Made by a program: the position numbers and the translations under genes. Below the pieces are notes generated by a model. It was given only the letters and a program-made list of their open reading frames with translations, made no database searches and had not been told where the DNA came from. A stretch of DNA of 64,000 nucleotides from Beijerinckia indica subsp. indica ATCC 9039 (lineage in GTDB: Bacteria; Pseudomonadota; Alphaproteobacteria; Rhizobiales; Beijerinckiaceae). This document shows positions 58,719 through 64,000 of this stretch, in pieces. Numbering within the stretch: the stretch's first letter is position 1; the number at the start of each line of letters is the position of its first letter. The stretch lies in the NCBI RefSeq assembly GCF_000019845.1, contig NC_010581.1, forward strand, positions 811,501 through 875,500, given 5' to 3'.

Positions 58719-58765
58719 AGAGCAGGCTCCGATCAGAGGGAAACCTTCTGATCGGAGCCTGCTCT
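58719..58765. repeat. 19-bp inverted repeat upstream of prmA
   Basis: Perfect 19-bp arms (58719-58737 and 58747-58765) with a 9-nt loop, AGAGCAGGCTCCGATCAGA. It lies 50 nt upstream of the prmA start and downstream of the ompW-like gene. GAGCAGG/CCTGCTC elements of this kind resemble the repeat units seen elsewhere in the window. Confidence 0.65.
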
Positions 58766-58820
58766 AGCATGTCCGCGCGTTTTGTAACAGGGCGGTTATG
58801 CGCGATCGGCGGATCGACAA

Positions 58821-58851
58821 GAAAGGCCCGTGGCGCGCCGTTGGGCCTTTC
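58821..58851 (-). terminator. terminator of the ompW-like gene
   Basis: Nine-bp arms (GAAAGGCCC and GGGCCTTTC) with a 13-nt loop, followed on the minus strand by TTGTCG. It lies 27 nt after the stop codon of the OmpW-like gene. Confidence 0.7.
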
Positions 58852-58878
58852 TGTCCGGCGCTGATGAAGCGGCCGAAA

Positions 58879-59628
58879 TCAATATTTCGCAAGAACCGGG
58901 GCTGGCGCCGCATCCGGGCCACCGAAGCGATAAGTGATGCCGGCGCCGATGAGCCAGGGATCAATCCTCGCGCCGCCGCGCAGCAGGGTGCCGTTGCCGA
59001 GGTTGGCCGTGACGCTCGGCTCCATCATGATCTTCTTGACGTCGACGTTGACGCCCCAATGATCATTGATCATGTAATCAAAACCGACCTGACCGGCGAT
59101 GCCCCAGGAATCATTGACACTCAGATGGCTGAGAACGCCATAGGCCGCCTGCTGGTTGAAGTAATGCGTATAGTTCACACCGACGCCGATATAGGGCTGA
59201 AACTTGCCAAAATCGGTCCAGTGATATTGCAGCATGACCGTGGGCGGGAAGACCCAGGTATCGCCTACCTGCGTATTCGCCAACGGGCCGCCCTTCAGGA
59301 AGAGCTTGTGATAGGAGACGCAGCAAACGAGTTCGAGAGCGAAATTCTTGGTCAGGTAATAGCTGATATCGATTTCCGGAATAACAGCATTGCTCGCCTT
59401 GATGCCATCACTGACATAAGCACCGTTTGCTTGCGCGCGAACAGTATTGCCGCCGCCCGATGACGTGATGAGGCCGACGGCGCGCAGACGAATCTGCCAG
59501 GGCTGGAAGGCATCCGGAAGAGTCGGCGCGGGCGTTGCCGGAACAGGAGGAAGATCAGCCGCCGTTGCTTCGACCGCTGCCGAACTCAAGAGAAAAGCAG
59601 CGAGAACAAACCGAATGAATTTACGCAA
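58879..59628 (-). CDS. OmpW family outer membrane protein
   Basis: A 249-aa predicted eight-stranded beta-barrel with a signal peptide (RKFIRFVLAAFLLSSAAVEATAAD). Blocks such as PWQIRLRAVGL, VLSHLSVNDSWGIAGQVGFDYMINDHWGVNVDVKKI and a C-terminal LIGAGITYRFGG match OmpW, which is linked to small hydrophobic solute or cation transport. The start is a TTG at 59628 with AAGGAG 6 nt upstream; the open frame extends to 59682 but lacks a ribosome site. Confidence 0.88.
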   Translation of the reverse strand: MRKFIRFVLAAFLLSSAAVEATAADLPPVPATPAPTLPDAFQPWQIRLRAVGLITSSGGGNTVRAQANGAYVSDGIKASNAVIPEIDISYYLTKNFALELVCCVSYHKLFLKGGPLANTQVGDTWVFPPTVMLQYHWTDFGKFQPYIGVGVNYTHYFNQQAAYGVLSHLSVNDSWGIAGQVGFDYMINDHWGVNVDVKKIMMEPSVTANLGNGTLLRGGARIDPWLIGAGITYRFGGPDAAPAPVLAKY

Positions 59629-60039
59629 GGGCAACTCCTTAATACTGGCCTGGCTGATTGGATCTTCGCAGAGAGTCGTCATCGTGATTGTTGATTCTGC
59701 TCGGATGAACGACGACTAACGGCGATCCGATTGAATTATAAGGTGGTCTCGACTGTTAATTGACTGTCTGTGGCAGCGAGGCAACGATCGCGGTGCTTTT
59801 TGGAATCGTTCAAATATGTTTCACGGCAGGGTTTTTTTGAACAAATTGTGTAAATGGAGCGTGATCTTCGCCGCATTCTTTCTCAAAAGCGATGATAGCA
59901 AAGCGCTATCATCGAAAAGTCGCCGGCGTTTTGAGAAGTCGTCATGAGGCCTGCGTCATATTTGGGTATGTGACTGCGCCAACAGGTCGCAACTGTTTGG
60001 TGATCTTCACGAACCGAATCTTTTGCTTGTGCGTAAAAT
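59629..60039. other. intergenic region upstream of the OmpW-like gene
   Basis: About 410 bases without a gene. The OmpW promoter must lie here. A 10-bp inverted repeat (CGATGATAGC and GCTATCATCG, 59890-59914, loop AAAGC) may be the operator or a terminator for a transcript entering from the right. Confidence 0.45.
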
Positions 60040-60336
60040 GTGATCACGCATACTTGGACAATTCGACGCAGCCAGCAGGTCAGTTCCGTGCGATCCACCA
60101 CATTATGTTTTATAGGCCTTATCCTGGTCTTCTTGATCTTTCCCTCTGCGACGGGAGAATTGCCGCCGAGGGTGATTTCGGTGGAACAATTCGGGCTGGC
60201 GCGAGATGATTGCGCCGAATGGACCGATGGATGTGTCGTCTGTATCAGGGAGGCTGAAGGGGCGATCCATTGTTCGACGCCTGGAATTGCCTGCCTGCCG
60301 GCGGCGCCAGTCTGTAGGGCAACGCTAACGCGATGA
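60040..60336 (+). CDS. small secreted Cys-rich protein
   Basis: A 98-aa protein with a hydrophobic signal segment (LCFIGLILVFLIFPSATG, residues about 22-39) and a Cys-rich mature part: CAEWTDGCVVCIRE, HCSTPGIACLPAAPVC. Six cysteines in about 45 residues suggest disulfide bonds. Such small CxEWTDGC proteins occur in Hyphomicrobiales, but no function is known. The start may be GTG 60040 or the internal GTG at 60088 with an AGGT site upstream. It stands alone before rph. Confidence 0.6.
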   Translation: MITHTWTIRRSQQVSSVRSTTLCFIGLILVFLIFPSATGELPPRVISVEQFGLARDDCAEWTDGCVVCIREAEGAIHCSTPGIACLPAAPVCRATLTR

Positions 60337-60508
60337 AACGCCAATTCCCTTCCAGGTAGAAATTCTCAGAGACCCTCGGAAAACCAAATCTTATTGGGAA
60401 GGGCGCCTTTTACGGGTTTCACTCGCGCTGAAACCGCGCTAAAGGCGAGCGCCGCGAGGTTGAAGATCGGATGTCCTCTGATCAGTCTCACCCCATTGAG
60501 GAAGATTC

Positions 60509-61222
60509 ATGCGTCCCTCCAAACGTGCCGCCCAGGACTTGCGTCCGGTGACGCTCGAACGCAATGTCGCCCGCTATGCCGAAGGCTCCTGCCTCGTCAA
60601 ATTTGGCGGCACTCATGTCCTTTGCACGGCCTCGCTCGAGGATAAGCCGCCGCCGTGGCTGCGCGGGCAGGGACGTGGCTGGGTGACGGCTGAATATGCC
60701 ATGTTGCCCCGCGCGACTCATACACGCACGCGCCGTGAATCCATGTCCGGCAAGCCATCCGGGCGGACGCAGGAAATCCAGCGCCTGATCGGGCGCAGCC
60801 TGCGCGCGGTCACGAATCTTCCGGCTTTAGGCGAGCGTCAGATCACCCTCGACTGCGATGTCTTGCAAGCCGATGGCGGCACGCGGACGGCCGCGATCAC
60901 CGGGGCCTGGGTTGCCTTGCATGATTGCTGCAAATGGATGCATGGCCGCTCGATCATCAAGGAATTTCCGTTGCGCGAACATGTGGCGGCGGTGTCCTGC
61001 GGCATTTACCAGGGCGAAGCGGTTCTCGATCTTGATTACGAGGAGGATTCTGTCGCCCAGACCGATGCAAATTTCGTCATGACGGGCGGCGGCGCTCTGG
61101 TCGAGGTGCAGGCGAGCGCCGAGGGGGCCGTCTTCAGCGAGGACGAGTTGAGCGTCCTTTTGGCTTTGGCCAAGGGCGGGATCGCCCAATTGGTGAATAT
61201 CCAGAAGCTCGCGATCGGCTGA
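60509..61222 (+). CDS. rph: ribonuclease PH
   Basis: A 237-aa phosphorolytic exoribonuclease that trims tRNA 3' ends. Conserved blocks are [77 protein letters not shown] and [21 protein letters not shown], covering the phosphate-binding and catalytic positions. It starts at ATG 60509 after a GAGGAAG site. rdgB follows by 4 nt. Confidence 0.97.
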   Translation: MRPSKRAAQDLRPVTLERNVARYAEGSCLVKFGGTHVLCTASLEDKPPPWLRGQGRGWVTAEYAMLPRATHTRTRRESMSGKPSGRTQEIQRLIGRSLRAVTNLPALGERQITLDCDVLQADGGTRTAAITGAWVALHDCCKWMHGRSIIKEFPLREHVAAVSCGIYQGEAVLDLDYEEDSVAQTDANFVMTGGGALVEVQASAEGAVFSEDELSVLLALAKGGIAQLVNIQKLAIG

Positions 61223-61226
61223 CCCC

Positions 61227-61874
61227 ATGCCTTTATCCCCTTCCGGTGCCGACCGATTGGTGATCGCCACGCATAATGCCGGCAAGCTGCGGGAAATGCG
61301 CGAATTGCTCGCGCCCTATCGCATCACGGCTGTCTCGGCGGGCGAATTGAGGCTGCCTGAGCCGGAGGAAACCGGCGCAACTTTTATCGCCAATGCCGAG
61401 ATCAAGGCGAAAGCCGCCGCCGAGCGTTCGGGCCTTCCGGCGCTGGCCGATGATTCCGGCCTCTGTGTCGAGGGACTTGGCGGCGCGCCGGGCATTTATT
61501 CCGCGCGCTGGGCGGGCGAGGGCAAGGATTTCGCTGCCGCCATGAGCCGTATCGCAATGGAGCTCGAAAAGGCCAAGGTGCCACCTCCGCATCGGGCCTA
61601 TTTCGTCTCCGCGCTCGCTCTGGCTCTGCCGGATGGCACGATCTCCACTTTCGAGGGCAAGGTTTTCGGAATTTTGGTCTTTCCGCCTCGCGGCACGCGC
61701 GGTTTTGGCTACGATCCGATTTTCTTACCGGATGGCTATGAAAGAACCTTCGGGGAAATGGAGGCAGAGGAAAAGCACGGTCTGCCCGCCGATGGCTCGC
61801 AGGCCCTGTCGCATCGGGCGCGCGCCTTTCAGCTTTTTGCCCGCGCCTGTTTGACGCAAGGCCCCCCTGATTGA
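61227..61874 (+). CDS. rdgB: RdgB/HAM1 family non-canonical purine NTP pyrophosphatase
   Basis: Hydrolyses ITP, dITP and XTP to keep non-canonical bases out of DNA and RNA. The 215-aa protein has the [17 protein letters not shown] start, the [28 protein letters not shown] active-site block and the [12 protein letters not shown] motif. It begins 4 nt after the rph stop, the standard rph-rdgB pairing in alphaproteobacteria. A hemW homologue, which often follows, is not present in this window after it. Confidence 0.96.
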   Translation: MPLSPSGADRLVIATHNAGKLREMRELLAPYRITAVSAGELRLPEPEETGATFIANAEIKAKAAAERSGLPALADDSGLCVEGLGGAPGIYSARWAGEGKDFAAAMSRIAMELEKAKVPPPHRAYFVSALALALPDGTISTFEGKVFGILVFPPRGTRGFGYDPIFLPDGYERTFGEMEAEEKHGLPADGSQALSHRARAFQLFARACLTQGPPD

Positions 61875-62089
61875 TTTTAAAGCGTCAATCTTCTATATTG
61901 CACTGCAATATCACTGACGATGAAGATCAGGTTCAGGGGGGCGTTTCATTCCTTTCCGTGAAATCTTCTCGATTCGTGCGCTGGTTGGGCCATGTGTTCA
62001 GCCAGGGTTTGGTGTCCTCATGGCTCCATGGGGAGAAGGTCGGCGCGGGCTTTGAAATGCCAGTCCGTTCATTGAGAAGGGTATGATTC

Positions 62090-62404
62090 ATGTCATCAGT
62101 CTGGAATACGAAATTCGGCCCCCGTCGTGTTCGCTATGATCCGCCGACCCTGAAGGAAGCCATTATCGCGGCGCAGGGCTTGACCGATCAATTGAATGAA
62201 CAGATTGAGATTGCCGCCTCTCTGATGGACTTGCCTGAGGCCGAAGTCCGCACCGAGATCCTGAAATCCGCCGCTCCGCGCAAATCGGCGCAGATCGTTT
62301 TGTCGGCGGGACGCGAAAGGACTGTCGGCCGGACCGTGATTGTCGAGCGCAAGCCCGCCCGCCGTCCGCTGGGCGCTGCGAGGAACTCGCTTTCGCACTC
62401 TTAA
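62090..62404 (+). CDS. conserved 104-aa hypothetical protein
   Basis: A small charged protein beginning MSSVWNTKFGPRRVRYDPPTLKEAIIAAQGLTDQL, with a predicted helical middle and an Arg/Lys-rich C terminus (VIVERKPARRPLGAARN). Similar short proteins with VWNxKFGxRRVRYDPPTLxEA occur in Hyphomicrobiales; function unknown. It has an AGAAGG site upstream of the ATG. It stands between rdgB and the PhyH gene. Confidence 0.7.
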   Translation: MSSVWNTKFGPRRVRYDPPTLKEAIIAAQGLTDQLNEQIEIAASLMDLPEAEVRTEILKSAAPRKSAQIVLSAGRERTVGRTVIVERKPARRPLGAARNSLSHS

Positions 62405-63010
62405 GGAGAATAGCCCTTTCTCGATGAGTCTGGCACAGATCCAGCGCCGTGAAAGGGCAAGGTTTCTTGACCGCCTGTCCAGGCTCCCGCATTGGAACCG
62501 GCTATATTTTTCGTAATCATTGTTGATAACATTTCATTTTCTCGCTTGAAAGCGAGAGGTGCTTCATGTCATGGACATGACGGTCCTGGGTGAAGCATCC
62601 TAAGGGGCTGTGCTCACGAAGCTTGCGCGGCTGTTTCCCCCTCATCGAGAAAATGAAAACCGACGTGAAATGCGGACTTGAACTGTATATTTTTTTATAT
62701 AGTATGTCCGGCGAGCGCATGCTGCTCCCGGCGTCGAACTTGGAATTTGCACCGATTCCAGGGCCCCTTTCGATGGCGTGACAAATAAAGAGAGCGTCGG
62801 ACTCTGTCTGACGCTCCTCCCGCGAAGCCATTTCGCCCGGAAGTCCGATCTTTCCGGGCAGTCTTATCGGGTGCGTGTCGCCCGTCGATCATTCTCTGAC
62901 GCGGGGGATTTTCATTTTTCAACTGGGCGGTCAACGCCCTGCGACGAGGTTTCCTCGTCTTGCTCCGGGGTCGGGGCGAAACTTTTGTGGCAAGCATGTC
63001 AGGAGTCATC
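62405..63010. other. 606-base gap rich in hairpins, no gene seen
   Basis: Several short inverted repeats are present: CTCGCTT/AGCGAG near 62542, GAGCGTC/GACGCTC near 62791-62815, GCCCGGAA/TTTCCGGGC near 62838-62862, GGGCG/CGCCC near 62924, and GACGAGG/CCTCGTC near 62943-62960. No frame has coding features. Confidence 0.45.
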
Positions 63011-63871
63011 ATGCAGCGGGATTGGCGTGAGGATTTTAGCGCTCAAGGCTATGTTATTTGTAAAAACATCCTGCCGCCCGATCTCATCGACGACCATGTG
63101 AAACAAGTCGCAGCGCTTTGCACCCGCTATGGCGTCGTCGATACGGCGAGCCTCGCCGCGCTGCCGATCGAAACCGACGATCAGTTCATGCAGGCCATGC
63201 TTGATCTGCATTATCGCAATGAATTGGCCCGCAAGCTGATCTTCAATCGCATCATGCGGCATATGCTGTCCGAATTGTTCGGCGACGAACCGATTCTCTC
63301 CTTCGCACGCAGCTCTCTTTGGGAGCCCGGAAATATGCGGGCGCATGTCGATACGGCGTTCCGTTCACCCGATGCGCCTTATAGCGTTTGCCGGACCTGG
63401 TGCGCGCTGGAAGATATCGATCCCGAGAGCGGCCGCTTCTATCTGATTCCTGGCTCGCATCGCACCTTGGTTCCACGCCTCTGTGACGAGGTTCTGGAGG
63501 AAAATCCGGAACTTCTCGCCTTGTCGCAAAAGATCAGCGAGGAACCAGCGTCCTGGTGGCGTCTGTTTGCTCGCGGCTGGCCGAAGGTGAATGCGAAAGT
63601 GCCAGAACGGATTGATGGCAATGCGAAACTATCCTTCGACATGAAGAAGGGCGATGTGATCTTCTTCAATCCGGCCCTTGTCCATGGCACCGTTGATTGC
63701 CTCAATTCGAACGGAACCCGCAAAGTGATGATCTGCGAATGGACGACGCGTGCGGCCTGGGCCGCTTCCGGTTTCTCACGGCCCTTCTACGAGGAAAATC
63801 CCGCGCCGTCCGTCGAAGAAGACAAAGAGGAGATCGAACCGTTGATCGCCGCGCGCGTGGCCGTGGGGTAA
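63011..63871 (+). CDS. phytanoyl-CoA dioxygenase (PhyH) family protein
   Basis: A 286-aa Fe(II)/2-oxoglutarate-dependent oxygenase of the PhyH family. The iron ligands are HVD in NMRAHVDTAFR (HxD) and the distal His in FFNPALVHGTVDC, with the 2-oxoglutarate Arg expected after it. The start is ATG 63011 with AGGAG 5 nt upstream (63001-63005); earlier in-frame starts at 62996 and 62960 lack this. Substrate cannot be told from sequence. No obvious pathway partners nearby. Confidence 0.88.
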   Translation: MQRDWREDFSAQGYVICKNILPPDLIDDHVKQVAALCTRYGVVDTASLAALPIETDDQFMQAMLDLHYRNELARKLIFNRIMRHMLSELFGDEPILSFARSSLWEPGNMRAHVDTAFRSPDAPYSVCRTWCALEDIDPESGRFYLIPGSHRTLVPRLCDEVLEENPELLALSQKISEEPASWWRLFARGWPKVNAKVPERIDGNAKLSFDMKKGDVIFFNPALVHGTVDCLNSNGTRKVMICEWTTRAAWAASGFSRPFYEENPAPSVEEDKEEIEPLIAARVAVG

Positions 63872-64000
63872 TGATCGTCCAATCTCTGGGCTGAACAGAA
63901 TCCGCGCGAGTCGAAGATCGTTGACCTCCATTACAGAGGGGAAGCCTCACCGGATAGAGGAGTGAGGCTCTGATCTTTCTGTCCCTTTCCAAGAATGAAA

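Overview
The window looks like chromosomal DNA of an alphaproteobacterium of the order Hyphomicrobiales (Rhizobiales), probably near Beijerinckiaceae. This is inferred from gene order and gene types, not from a database match: a ctaC-ctaD-ctaB-coxF-ctaG-ctaE-DUF983-SURF1-thrC run, a mutY/dciA/dsbA/smc cluster, the CcrM cell-cycle methyltransferase, the F0 block atpI-B-E-b'-b, a circularly permuted (two-piece) tmRNA gene beside sspB, and a glycine riboswitch before gcvT-H-PA-PB. No tRNA gene, rRNA gene, CRISPR array or intact insertion sequence was seen.

Layout. 0-9 kb (minus strand): the aa3-type cytochrome c oxidase subunits II, I and III with their assembly factors (heme O synthase, CoxF, Cox11, SURF1), then threonine synthase. 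9.5-11 kb: an IalB-like secreted protein and a lipoprotein. 11-16 kb (plus): a tandem glycine riboswitch followed by the glycine cleavage system. 16-18.4 kb: a sorbosone-dehydrogenase-type lipoprotein, a DUF3309 micro-protein and a Spy-like periplasmic protein. 18.6-21.5 kb (minus): the F0 ATP synthase operon. 21.7-30 kb: smc, a DsbA-like oxidoreductase and dciA, with mutY divergent, then ccrM. 30-35 kb: class II DAHP synthase, a DODA-type dioxygenase and NAD+ synthetase. 35-42.3 kb: an AT-rich orphan gene, a TPR/glycosyltransferase-like protein, a chorismate-lyase-like secreted protein, a DedA protein, DsbB, RlmN and a SIMPLE-domain protein.

42.5-48.7 kb is an AT-richer accessory island on the minus strand and the most interesting part of the window. 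It holds a DNA cytosine-5 methyltransferase, a DUF262 protein with an unassigned N-terminal half, a DUF3696 AAA ATPase, an unrecognised 317-aa protein, a short degraded-looking stretch, and a Vsr mismatch endonuclease. The first four genes overlap or nearly touch. No conventional restriction nuclease is visible, so the DUF262/ATPase/unknown module is a candidate for the restriction or defence effector paired with the methylase.

49-64 kb returns to core-type DNA: succinate/acetyl-CoA CoA-transferase, WrbA, ThyX, a CPBP protease, the permuted ssrA gene followed by sspB (tag-encoding RNA and tag-delivery adaptor side by side), an alcohol/aldehyde dehydrogenase pair, PrmA, an OmpW-like porin, a small Cys-rich secreted protein, RNase PH, RdgB and a PhyH-type dioxygenase. 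Many intergenic gaps hold strong inverted repeats, including at least two dispersed repeat families.
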